A stretch of DNA of 64,000 nt from Tyto alba. Lineage: Eukaryota > Chordata > Aves > Strigiformes > Tytonidae. The notes under the pieces were generated by a model, which ran no database searches, was not told the origin of the DNA, and saw only the letters and a program-made list of their open reading frames with translations. Position numbers and translations under genes: made by a program. Shown in pieces: positions 22,698 through 35,248 of this stretch. The DNA is taken from positions 7,133,730-7,197,729 of the forward strand of contig NW_024881324.1 of the NCBI RefSeq assembly GCF_018691265.1, given 5' to 3'. Each line of letters opens with the position of its first letter. The first letter of the stretch is position 1.

Positions 22698-25600
22698 ATG
22701 ATTCCATTTCTGGAAACCTTTGTCTATCCTTGCTCAGGGCTTGTTGGAGGTTAAAAACACCATCTCATCAAGGGACATTAAGTAGCTGTGTCACCTCAGG
22801 AGAAGCTGCAGTTATTCACTGTTGCCGAGTGGTGCATCCTGTCATCCTGTCAACATGTCTTGCCTCTTTCTTCCTGTTCTACTGGTATTGCAGCTCTCAA
22901 ATGTCCTGACCATCAGGGACTTTCTTTGAGCCTAGTACCTTGATGGGATTACTAAAAGGGAGAGTATTACAAATACCCTCCCTGCAGTTACAAGCATGTA
23001 TGTATAAGGATGACTAGCCATTTGTGATTTATAAATGAGTGAAAAATACTTAATTTGTCCCACTTCCTCCACGGCTGCATTTAACGTGAATGGAATTGCA
23101 GACCTAACCTGAGAGAGTCAATACAATACAGTATCTTTTCCAGGAGAATTACATGGAATTATCTGGAGGTTTCCTATGCAAGTACCTGCATGAAGCACTG
23201 CTGTCTGCTTCCTGGCAAGGTCGTGCACCTCCAAGGTGTGGTGCTCCACTCTGCAAGGTGCCTGATCCTGTGAATGCATAAGTGCATTTTTAGCACATCT
23301 GCCGGATTGGACTTCTCAAACAGCTTGGGTTTAATTTCTAGACCATGATGGGCGGTAGTTAGCACGTGAGGCAGACGATACTGACAGTGAAGTACTTGAT
23401 CAGTTTATGCAGTAGCTGAACAGTGGTTCATGTGAGCCCTGCTTGATTGTGGGTGCCTAAAAAAGGACATGGATGTCATGAGTGCCTAAAAGCCTGCTGA
23501 CTTTGTTTGGATTTTTGGCTAAATTTTCTTCGCTGTTTTCCAGCTTCTTGATCCATGCTAACACCCACTTTGTAGACTACTCCAAGCTTTTTCTCTTCCT
23601 GCCTTGCATCCTTGGTGTGACACTTTATTTTGGAAAAATTTGTGATTAAGTGGCACTTCCTTGAATTTGCAAGTTCTAAAATAGTAGATATTTCCTTGGA
23701 AGGAATGATGTTATGATGTTTGACAGAAATTGGTAAATCTAATGACCTTTGATTAAAGCCTGCAGCTGTATGATAATATATACAAAGACAACTTTGAAGA
23801 CAGATTCAGAAGCCAGGAATTTAGAAACCATTTTCAACATTTCAGCCTACACAGATTACTAAATAAAGGATTTCAACAACAGAGGCAATGTTTTTGTTTG
23901 TAAAAGTGGGTGCTTAGTATGGTTGGATGATGAATTAAGGACAGCCGGAATATATCAGAATATACTTTCCCACACATCTAGTACGATTGAACATTAATAC
24001 ATTTTCATCCCTTTGTAATTATTTTCTCTTTGCAGCTATTTCCAGATTGTTACCATCTGTAATTGTGACACTTTTGCAAGAAAATTGATTTAGTCAATTC
24101 AGTTTCTGTAATTTTTATTATTGTTGTCATTGTTTCAGATCCAGAACCTTCTAACTTGGCTTGTATTCTTCAAACGCCTTTTATGTTGTGCAACCAATAA
24201 CCAGCTTATTTTTTGTCAGAAACCTGCGTTTTTTTGGTTCTCTGCTCTTATAACTTTAGATAGAGTTAGAGACTCCCCAACAGACAATGACCAAGTGACA
24301 TTCCAGTAGAGATGAGCAGTTTTGCAAATTAAAGAGGTTGTGGACTAAGGAGGCAGCCATTTAATAGCTGGTTTTGAAAGTTGTGCACTGGACAATGGAA
24401 GAAATAGCTTTATTGTAAACATGTATTGTATGAATGAGACAGGCTTCAGGGCTAAGTAAATTGAATTATTTCAGAACAAAGGTAGTTTGAGAAACTGTGT
24501 CCTTTGAAAACCCAGTCATATGGTACCAGTTACCTCCTGTGAGATGCTGAAGTGTGTTACTCCCATTGAAGTCCATAAGCACATTCAGGAGCTCTTGATA
24601 GAAATTGTCATAGGTTTAATGAGACAATCAGGAAGTAGGGGAAAATTTTTTGTGTGTGTGTGATTGAAATAGCCTAAACCACACCATTTGCAATGGATCC
24701 ATTTCCAATCAACTTTTCTATGCTGTGTTTCACTGAAAACTAGACTAAAAACAATTTTTGAATAATTTTCAAAATAACTTTTGAAAATGACAATTCACAG
24801 AAAACTGCAGGGGTTACGTTCTTGTTTAGTGAAGGCTAAGAAAAGACTGCTTCTAGTGAAATAAAAATGCCACTGATTTTGAAAATTGCTTCAAAGTGAT
24901 GTGAACATTTTAAATAAAATAATGGGGAAGGGTTTCTTCTGAAAGATGAAAAAAGAATTAGTGACAATTTTCCTGTAATGCTGTTTCAGTGACAAAAATA
25001 TTGTGGGGACTATTGTAATGATAAACGTGTACTACATGTGTGGGGAGGGAAAACCTCCATGACGCAGAGTTGAATTGTGTGATTGCTTTGCTTGTTGATG
25101 AATATAGCATAATACCTTTAAAGACATAGGCTTGTATATCTGAGTCACATGGATCTATCTGCCTGTTGTCCAGTTGTTTTCCAAGCCTGTCTAAGCCACT
25201 ATCTTGAATAAGTATCTCATGTACAAGCTCTGGACTGTAGTAAACTCGGGACTTTTGTGAACTTCTGAATTTGGCCTGGACCAAGATGCTTGTGGATTTA
25301 CAATTTCCCATGAGAGATTTCCTGTACAAGCTGGTGTCTGTTGGAGGAGGTAATGGTTGATTGACCCTTACTCTGGAAGGAAAGTACATGTGCGAGATTT
25401 TCACCCTCTGAAATCAGCAGTCTGATGGGTAAAGCAAAGCAAGATGTTCTCTTACATAAAGATATGACATAGCAGATGTCATCTGCTCTGATGACAGACA
25501 GGTCATGTATTTTGTGTATTGCCTATGATGTACTAGCCTCCTACTAAGTTGGCTTCCTGGTGGAAGTGTGTTATTTTTACTCTGTCGCACTATTCCAAGT

Positions 25601-26049
25601 AGTGATTTTAGTAACAGGTGAACATTAAATGCATATGTTCAGATCAGACTTTACATTTGTAGTGGCTGCACATGTGATATTCAAACATAAGAGCAAATAA
25701 TGAAGTGATTTACGGAGAAAACCTTGTGATGTTCTCAGCAACTTCAGTGATGAAGCAATTACTGTAGTTTAAAGTAATGGCTAAAAAGATGAGTGTTCAG
25801 ATGTCATGATGAAAAGGAAAAATAAGAAAGAAAAGGCTTAGGAGATAATTTATTTGGAAATGAAGGAAAGACATGGGGATAGCTCTTCAGCCACCATCAA
25901 GGGGAATATATCTGGCCAAATGGGTAGGGTTCCTGTAAAAGTTAGTGGAAGTTGTCATCTTGACTTCAGTATGAAGGAAGATTAGCCTCAAGATCAGGCA
26001 ATTAACATTGGCACCAAAAATTGTTTGAATGATAAGCCTTCCTGTAAGT
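22698..26049. other. Noncoding stretch, nothing recognised
   Basis: No gene recognised. A 148-codon minus-strand frame at 24958-25404 has no domain, membrane segment or repeat that I recognise and is probably chance. A short (GT)n tract lies at about 24,648-24,661. Confidence 0.5.
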
Positions 26050-26115
26050 GATTAATGTAGAATGGCTTGCTAATGATTAATGCATATTTTGTATTAATAA
26101 ATCATATTAATTGTT
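26050..26115. promoter_or_regulatory. ATTA-rich cluster, possible homeodomain/POU enhancer core
   Basis: Four ATTAAT motifs fall within 66 bases, including taatgattaatgcatat, which overlaps homeodomain (TAATTA-like) and POU (ATGCAT/ATGCAAAT-like) sites. A pyrimidine-rich tract and TATAAAAAGG (26154-26163) follow. Such clusters are common in conserved developmental enhancers, but AT-rich DNA produces them by chance too. Confidence 0.2.
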
Positions 26116-26479
26116 CTCTTCCTCTTTCCCTCTGCATTTTATTTCTCCCTGTGTATAAAAAGGCCTCCATGTGGGTCCAAAACCCAAAAGATGTCTAAGA
26201 AACTAACATGTTTGTGTCCAGGTAACATTAAAGGACATGTGGACCAAAATCCTATATGCCTCGTAAAACTACCAGTCGGAATTAGGTAGATGTTTGAGAA
26301 TATTGTCATGTTTGACTAAAAGCTGGAAATTTCCAAGTACGGTTTTCTAATGTGTGGCTTTCATATCTTCATGTTGTTACATGACATTACATTATTTACA
26401 GCCATTAATTGCTTTGGATATGACTTGTGTCCCAAGGGGCATAGCATGAAGGTAAATATGAAAAACTGAACTTTAAATT

Positions 26480-26498
26480 AAAAAAAAAAAAAAAAAAA
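26480..26498. repeat. A19 run
   Basis: Nineteen A residues preceded by aactttaaatt. No recognisable retrotransposed gene lies upstream. Confidence 0.93.
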
Positions 26499-29400
26499 GA
26501 CAGACCAAAAGTAGAAGAGGTACATATGAGCAGATAATGCAAAATGTAACGTATATAACATGATTTAAACCACTGAGTATTTCAGAGTCAGAACAGAGTA
26601 GTAGGAGATCTGTCTGTTCATCCAAGCCCTGAATCATGGAAGTGCTTTAGCATGTCCTTGTCCCCTAACTTTTCAGGTTTGCATGTGAGCAAACCCTTGA
26701 AATAAGCCTTTATTTTGGAAGTTAAGTATCTGCTGAGTACTCTTCTGAAACTCATAAAGGCACAAGGGACATCCCTTGGGAAAAAGGAGGGTAAGGTAAT
26801 TGCAGTGTTAGCCTGCAGTGACCTCAGATTTGTTTCTCAGTTTGTCCTCAACATCCTGAGAAAAGTTATGCAAAGTGATTACACTCTTTCTTCCTTGTGC
26901 ATAAGAGTGGGCGAATAGCCTTTCCCTGGCCTCTCAAGTATTTTGAAGATTATTGTTGGGCACCAGGCACTTACTTGACTTTTCTGTCCTTTAAAACTAT
27001 TCCTCTTTATCAACTACAGTGAAAACACCGAAAAGAAAATTTGCATACCTGGTTTTCATCAAAAAACATTCCAGGGTACTGCAAAATATTCACAGAGCCT
27101 TGCAAGCTGTTCCTCATGTGAAATTTTACATGAAGTTAAGATGTATTATTAAGAACTGCTTATCTGAATAGGATATTTTAGGATTAAGTCTTCAGTCCAC
27201 TTGTAAAATTTTCGGCTGCTTGTTTTCAGTTTAGTACAGCTCCCTTTAATGGTCATCCCCAACTGCTCCTGAGTTTCAGATGTGAATTTTAACAAATTTT
27301 GTAAATAGAGATACTAAGAAAACCAGAGAGGCACATTAGAATGGTCTGATTTGGAACAGACTTCCACCATATATTTTTACTCCTTTTATTGAGGAAAAGT
27401 GTTTTAGAGGAAACTAAAGTCCAGGCCATCTTGTAGGTTTTAAGGTGGACAGGGAGTCTTGCCATCTCCATGATGCTGGAGATTCCATATCCAGGAACCC
27501 TGTTAATTTTTTTAGAATTGGAATTAAGAAAGGTTTTTAGGGTAGTACATGGTGATAAAACATATGAAAATAAGCAAACTGTGACAATTTTCTAGGTAGC
27601 TGGATCATTAAGAGAAGACCCAGATTTGGAAGTTCAAGTGGAAAAACTTCAAAGGGTGATAAGAATTCCATGGAGAAAATGTCTGAATCATTTGCCCTCT
27701 GTCCTTTAAGCTCTTCTTTCTCAGGAGGTGTCTGCCATTCAAGGACTGATGACACCTAATTCTGATTAATCTTTGGCATTTGAGGTTATTCCAACTGGAG
27801 GTGACAAAATACATCCTTAAAAGAGTGAAGCCCTATGTTATTCATACTGTTGAAGCATTATTTGATGCAGTAATTTAGATTTTTCACTACTGTCTTCTCC
27901 CTTACACTGTCTCTTGATAGCATGTTAACTAGTGAAACTAACTTACTGAAGGTAGTACTCAGGATGGTCTTGTGCTTGTAGCAAAGTACCTGATGATGTC
28001 TTGAAGCTGATGGGGAGTAGTGGGCTATTTTTTTCATCAGCAATGATAATTATGTTCTCAGGAAGTTTATGAGTCTACTGATATTGTTGAATATCACTTC
28101 TCTATCATCTAGAAGAATGAGCAATATAGAATCTATGAATAGAATTTTTGTTAGTCCTGCTCTTTTTTCTTGTTAGCTCTGAAGCAAATCTTCAAATTCT
28201 TTGATTTGTTATAAAATATATCTGATTAATTTTTGTGTTTCATTTTTTGTTTTTCCTGCCATCAAAATAGACATTATTTTAAATGTGTTCTAGGAGGGAG
28301 ATCAGCACCTTGAATTGCTTGTTGTAGATAAATTATACAATAAACAACCTACTTTCTATTGTTTTCAAACAAAGTCTATTATCTCTGTGTTGGTTTGAAG
28401 CACTAGGTGCATCTATTTTGGTCTATGGATTATTCATGACAGGTTCATTTCAGCTAGACAATGCTTGTGATATATAATGGACTATCCAGTTCATATGTTT
28501 AGGGGTTTTTTTCCTTTATATTCTCATTGGGCAACTGAAGCTCTTTTTGAAGAAAAGAATAATGGTTAAAGTTTGTGAAATCATCATGAGCCAAAAATAT
28601 TTTGCAAACAATCTGGCAATTATCTGCATACAATGAATAATGCAACTAGGTGAATAATATCAGAGCTAACTCATTTAATGATTTAATTCTGAATTAGTTC
28701 ACTGTTTGACCAGCTCTACTTATTTTATCCAACTAGTATAGGATGCAGGCTGCTTCTCTTTTCTTCTTCACTATAGCTATACGTTGGTCCGACTCCACTG
28801 ACATTGAAAGAATTCTAATTCCCATGCAAAGATGTAAATGATGAGAGAGGCATGCTCTCTGCATGCAACTGTCAAACAAATGTGATCAGACTCCATACTG
28901 GGTATTGTGTTTATGCTACTCTAGTGCAGTAATGATAGTTGAGACTGGCTCAAATCTTGCCCTAAGATCACAGTGGTATCCCAGAGCTCAATGATGTAGA
29001 ATGGTTTACATGCAATGTTAATTTAAAAGAACATGAACAAATATTCCAAATGTTTTTTGTCTGTTAGGTACTGTTCCTTACTGACTAGAGTGGTGATGTG
29101 ACACACAAATGACCCACTAGATTCTATCTGACCCATCAGTTAACACTTGAGATCTGGAAGAATGTGAAGTTGTCTACTTTCTTGGCAATTACCCCACAAG
29201 GCTGAGATTTGAGAAAGCTTCTTGACAAGGAAAACGTAAGCAATGGTTATATGAGAAGTGCCTGTCATGAAAAATCTTAAAGATTTTGGCTCGGTGGTCA
29301 GAAAACAAACCCATTTCCTGTGAGTTTAGCAACTCTGTCATGAATTATCTCAGTTTGTTTAACACAGTTTTCAAAGGTGTGTTTTTTGTTAATACTGTGT

Positions 29401-29607
29401 ATGATAAGTGCTACAATTTTCCTGACAGCTTGGATAAGAAGTGATGAACACAGTGAATGAGCTCCATCAAATAGGGCCAGGAATTATATCTGTTCTAGTA
29501 ATGTCAGCTCATCTTAATACTTCATTACTTGGCACTATACCTTTATCACATTTTATAGCTTTCTTTCCCTCTCACCCTTCCCTCTCCAAGCCTCCCTTCT
29601 GCCCCGT
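26499..29607. other. Noncoding stretch, nothing recognised
   Basis: AT-rich sequence without recognisable exons, RNA genes or transposons. Open frames are below 75 codons. Confidence 0.5.
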
Positions 29608-29686
29608 AAAAAAAAAAAAAAAAAACAAAAAAAAAACAAAACAAAAAACCCCAACAAACCCAAAACAAAAACAACATCCAAAAAAC
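29608..29686. repeat. A-rich simple repeat
   Basis: An A18 run (29608-29625) continues as A-rich sequence with scattered C residues (caaaa, ccccaac, aaacccaaaac) to about 29,686. It follows a pyrimidine-rich tract (29,566-29,606), giving a sharp strand switch from C/T to A. No element body is recognisable on either side. Confidence 0.9.
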
Positions 29687-32600
29687 ATGTTGTCTTCTGA
29701 TGCTTACACTTCTGTCACATTTTTGTATTCCTCTTGGTAGAATCCAAAGGAATAGCAGAGTATTGAGTTATGGGATGGATGATCAAGTTACAGTGTTTCT
29801 CAAATTTGTTCCTTGACAAAGCTTCATCTTTTGGGGATTTGCAGTAGATCTGCTTTTTCTTTTTTATTTCTTTTTATTCATCATTTCTTGGCAAGTTACT
29901 TGTTTTCCAGTGAAAGCTGTTGCCTTTACTGTAAATGACCATTCAGAACTTTGAGCACAGCAAGAATAATGTGTCTGTTTGGCTAGAAGACATGAGCTTA
30001 GGGATAATCTACCTCTCCTCACACAAAGAGATCTGTTAACGAGCCAGAGCATTACTCAGATGCTGGCAGCAGAGAGCCTGCATTTTAGAATGAGATCTAA
30101 CTTAAAAAATATCAGCTTGATGTCAGGTAACTGTACCTTATTGCAAATAAAAGTCCAATTTGCTAGGGCCTGAAGACTTAGTTCTTTTAACATAGATTGT
30201 TCTGAAGTTTCAATAACCGTAATTTTTTTCTTAAACACAAAATCTCTTGCAGGTTTCCTGTGTTACTGGTAAAAATACTACTGGTAGGAAGGAAAATCTC
30301 AGTTTTGTTCTATCTTTCATGAACTGAAATAGAATTAGTTTATCTCCCAAATGGACTAAGTCTGGACATCTGGATATTAGCAGAATCAAGTATGGTCTCA
30401 GCCTAGCTTTACTGCTTATTTTCTTATGTGTGTGTGGCAGGGGCAGGGGACATGATATAAAACTGAAGAAACTTTGCACAATTTATATAATCCCCCCAGC
30501 TCTGAGCTAATTTCGCTTTCTAGTTTTCATGTGCTGATGCTGAGCTGTTTTGAGGTCCCTGTCAGTGCAGGTAGCTATTTAAATAAATGCATTTTTTTGT
30601 TTAGGTGAATCACAGAGCAGTTGTAGCTTGTACAATTTGGTATATATTCCAGAAATAGGCTCTTCATTTGATTAATCTCCACAGTTTCATATGAACGTAA
30701 CTTCTCTGTGTGGCTGTCCCTGCTGATTGGGAGAAGAATGGTAGAAAAGCCTGAAAGAATTATAGTGGTTGTCTTTTGGATTTTGGGGAAAATTTGTGCT
30801 AATGTAGGTAAACTGTCTTCACTTTTGCTGCTTTAAATAATGGGTTTTCTATTCCACACACACTGCCTAGATCCGTTGACGGTGCATTCTACGTCAAGAA
30901 GGCAATGAGCATTTTCCTTTTGTCAGGAGCCACATTAGGGGCAGAAGAGTCATGGACGGATCCTTGTGGAAGGGGATGGTCTTTAGCCATCAATCATCTG
31001 CTCCCATTCTGAGTATGACCACACACAGGGGTGTAGCTGTGCAAGTGATTTACTTCTCTGAAAATGACTCAGGTAAATTTTGATTTTCAGTTAATGTACT
31101 GAATGAGATGGTACTCTCACTAGGGTACTAAGTGAGATGGTGGGCCAGGCAAGGCTGAGAGAAGCAGTCCCAGAAAACATGAAGTCACTTTATTGTTAAT
31201 GGCATGTTGTGTGGTTTTTCCTTCACAGTTTATCCCATCACCTTCTGTTAGGAAGATAAAGCCAGAAGTGCTTCTGTAACTGAAAATAAATTTCCTCTTC
31301 TCCTACCTCTGCGCTGTAGGTAGCATAACCATATAGCAGAGGTTCTGCCACCCCAGGAAGAAATTCAACGGTTGTGTTAGCTGCCAGAGAGAGTCCAGAC
31401 TTCCACTGACAATTCAAATGGATCTTCTGGTTGGAGAACCTCCCAACAGGGCTGAAACAGCCTTCTTTTGTCTGAGCTGAAGTCCTATTCTCTTTGAATA
31501 GGACTGTTCTCTGACTGCTACAAAGTCATTGCTGCTTTGGCATCTTTCCTGATGTTTTTATGATACTCATTTTAACGGACTGCACATTTTTCATTTTGGG
31601 ACAGTGCTCAAAAATTTGCCCATAAATGCCACTTCGGCTGTGTGAATGCTGCTTTTTATCACTGCACTGCTAAAGGCATTTCTGTTGTTTTCCCAGACTA
31701 CTGTTTTGGTTTGTTGATGTTGAAACCAATTTCAGCACAGGCACAATGGGTTAACATTTTCCTGCTAGTTTGTGTAGAGATTTCAGCTCTGAGACCAACC
31801 TGTAGCAGGCAACAGAATATAGGCATTTTAGAAGAGATACATATATAAAGATCTGCATGTATTTATGAGAGGAAAATTTTAGGGACAGAAGAAAGCAAGA
31901 TGGGAAGGAGGAAAAACTCTGGATATTGTCTGATGAAATACAGTGGAACAGGAGAAATGTTAATTTTCCTATGTTATGCCCTACACCATTTTTCACTGTG
32001 CAGCTTCTTGTTATATGAGAAAGGCCTCTTTGTTCCAAGGTGCCTTGTTACAAGGAGTGTACAACCTTCATGGGACTCGGCTGGGATACACAGCCCAGGA
32101 ACCTTGAGAAGGGGGTGACAGGAAAGGAGGCAGTGCTTACCCATGTCGTCCTGTGAACAGAGTAGCACTGAACCATCACATGGCCCATGCTATTTCTGCT
32201 TTTCCAAATGGAAATTAAATGACAGCAGCCTCCTCTTTGGACCCTTTAATTTAATCTCCTTTCTGGATTAGCTGTACAGAACACTGTGGGAAAGGAGGCA
32301 ACAGCATTGTGTCCTCTGACTCACCTCAGTTAGAGGTTTATGTGGGTAGCACAGGAGAATCAACCCCCTTGTTTCGCGGTGGAAGCCTGTCAGTGAGAAT
32401 AGTCCAGTGAGATTAGGAATAGCAAGATTGGTCCCTGACAGCTTTAGTCCATGTTGAGGTTGTCTTCAACCCCAGGGGCTGCTGAGATTTTCTTTACGAG
32501 CTTCTGTATAAAAAGCCTCACCACAAAAATCCCTTTTTGTTTTTTAAACTAGCTTGAGCAGATATTTTGACGAAAAACTACCAATGGCAGTATATAACAG

Positions 32601-35224
32601 GGCACTGGAAACCCTTTCTCTGTGGCAGTTTCTCAGCACAAATGCTTCTGTGTGGTTGTGGTCACATGTTTGATTGACTTGGTTCCCAAGCTGATGTTCA
32701 CAGTACTGTATTCATCTTGTTCAGATGACTGTGACATGCTGCCTGAATGCGCTGATGCTGACAGTGAATGTGAGGAGAACCAGACAATTGACAGCATCTC
32801 CATTTTTCAGAGCTGCTGTAGGATGATCTGTCACATGATGCTAGGCCACAGCCTGTCATTTATACAGCTAGAGCTGTAATGTGGGTAACATGAGCAGAAA
32901 TGAGAGAGAAGTGACCAAAAAAAAAAAGAGGGACACACACACACACTATTTATGTCCATCTCCCCTCACAAAATTGCACAAGAATTTTTTATTTGAATGA
33001 ATGCTATATTGATCTCATATCTTGGATCTACCTGCTATTTCTATAGGTTGGAACAGCATTGACAGCCCATCCACGTCTGCTGTTCAGGGTAACATGTCTG
33101 CCCAGGGCAGGTGTCAGAAATCCTTTGGGCTGATCCTGTGCCCCATCTGTTATGGGTGTTAGGAAAGCCTTTTTTATTGTTGGCATGCACAAGCAGTGGC
33201 AGCAGAAGCCAGAAACTCAGGAGATTTTAAAAAAATTATCTTGAGCTACATTGCCATGCTCTCAAAGTCGGAAGTAGTAAGAGCCTTGTATATTTTGTAG
33301 GAGGTGCAGAGGAAGGATACTCCTAAGGATGTATTCAATGATGCCATTCAGTACCTAGGATGGATTAACAGGTGTTTGAAGCCACCCTTCCAGGTCAGGC
33401 AGCCTGTGGTCTGTATACAGTTACTGCGAAGACAAGTGTGGGGAACAAGTAATTCTGTGTATAGTTCTTTACCTGGATTTTCCCCTGTGCATCAACTAAT
33501 GCTGTTCCTTGTTTGGCTGGTTCTCCCTGTAATTTGGTAATAATAGTTCTTGTATCACTGGACTGTTCAGAGCTGTGTAAGGGGAATGCGGCAACATCAT
33601 AAGGGCAGTATTCAGAAACTCATCTTCCACTTGCTGTCTGCCTGTTTCCCCACCTGTTTGTTCACATATGACCCTAAAACAGGAGGCTGGGCACAGCGGT
33701 AGAGGGGTGAGACATGAGCTGCACTATCCCAGGTTTTGCACTAGGAATTGTGAGCCTGAGCAATGTCTTAATTCCCAGTTGCCTCCCTACTTCACTCTTT
33801 CTTTAGGACATATGTGAAAAAATTGCTGGTGGCCTAAATGTGCAGGGAACACTATGTGCACAGGCTACCACACTGGGGGCTTAGGAGAGAAACAGAACAA
33901 GTCTCCTCTCTGTTCCTCTCATTCTCTGTTCACCTTCTCACAAGAGAATGTAAAGTCAGTGCCACTCAGCTTAGTCCTCTGGTTATGAGGGTTAGCCAGC
34001 TTGCACAGGGGTGTATGTGTAAGGAAGGTTGATCTTGTACATCCCTAAAGTCTTGCTTGACTCTGTAAATCATATTCTTGTGCCTAACTTGGGTTAAAAA
34101 GAAAGACCGATGGTCTATGTGGTACTTCTGTGACAAATGTTACATCTTTCTTAGTATCATATGCTTCTGTTGAGATGGCTGGGGCACCACACTTGACAAT
34201 GATGAATTATTTACAGCAGACCAACAGCCATTTATCCTGTGGTACCATCTGCCATAAAGATCACACTTTGTCTTAGCAGTTTCCTCCCTTTGTTATTCTT
34301 TGAAACAATACTTGAAGATGTGGAAGCAGTGAGGAATGGATAACCACCTCTGGGCCATGGTTTCAGTGGTATGTTCAGATGCTCCCGGACAACAGTGTTA
34401 AAGGTTAAATGCTCTTGGCATTTGATGGGAAAAACTCCAACAAAGGTGAAGTGAATGATGCAAGCCTAGCATGAGCTTTAACTGTTTAGGATGTTTCCCA
34501 TGTGCATCCTTTGCTGGTCTCCTTGGTATAAGGGTCATGTTGTGGGCAAGGAGGAGGTGTGACTGGAGCAGAACTGGCAGATGGTCCCTTGAAGGTCGTT
34601 TCTTGTTGCTATCTCCTGTAGTGATGCCATATGCTGTGCAGGGGGATGTTTCCTTCCTCTTCATGGAGTGTAAACTCATCAAAACACCAAGTGCAGCATG
34701 CCATCAACTCTCAGCTCTTGAAGTTTCTGATTAGGTCTGTGGCTTTAAGACTTTTTTTAGTACATTGTCAAAGAGTATATAGAATATGTGTGTTTGAAAA
34801 GAAATTTTAAAACATGTGCCCATGATGAAGGTGGAGGTTTTCTCTTCAGTACTTAACTTTTTTCTTCTGAAATTCTCTTTCTGCCTGTAAGATTCTAGTT
34901 TATTTTTATTTATTTTTTTTCCCTAAGATCTTTCCTTGCTCCTTCTGAAATCATAGCTTCTCTCTTAGCTTTTGGTAATGGCAAGTATTTCCAACAGAAA
35001 ATACCTGAAGCAAATGCCCACCGCACTTTTGGGGGCAAGCAGTGTATCAAAGAGAAGTTGGCTGTGTCTTGAATGCAGTTAGTGTCTCTGAACTGCTTGC
35101 ACAAATTTTACTCCATCTCACAGTGGAGCCTTCATATAACTAAGAGTCCCATGGTGAAATCACATGAAACCCATTTTTGGTCTAATATAATATGTGATAT
35201 TGGGAAGATTTTTATTTTTCCTCC
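29687..35224. other. Noncoding stretch with minor simple repeats
   Basis: No gene recognised. An A11 run is followed almost at once by a short (AC)n tract (32917-32945). Open frames stay under 100 codons and overlap on both strands. Part of 33,590-33,850 faintly recalls a reverse MIR-type tail, but not well enough to call. Confidence 0.5.
32917..32945. repeat. A11 run and short (AC)n microsatellite
   Basis: Eleven A residues, a GAGGG spacer, then seven AC units. Confidence 0.85.
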
Positions 35225-35248
35225 TTTTTTTTTTTTTTTTTTTTTTTT
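35225..35248. repeat. T24 homopolymer
   Basis: Twenty-four T residues directly after a TTTTTCCTCC tract. On the minus strand this is an A24 run, but no retrocopy body is visible on the appropriate side. Confidence 0.93.

Noticed and set aside
24958..25404. 148-codon minus-strand ORF
   Set aside because: No recognisable motif. Length alone is weak evidence in a 64-kb window.
33590..33850. Possible reverse-strand MIR tail
   Set aside because: Only scattered words match and block order is not maintained.
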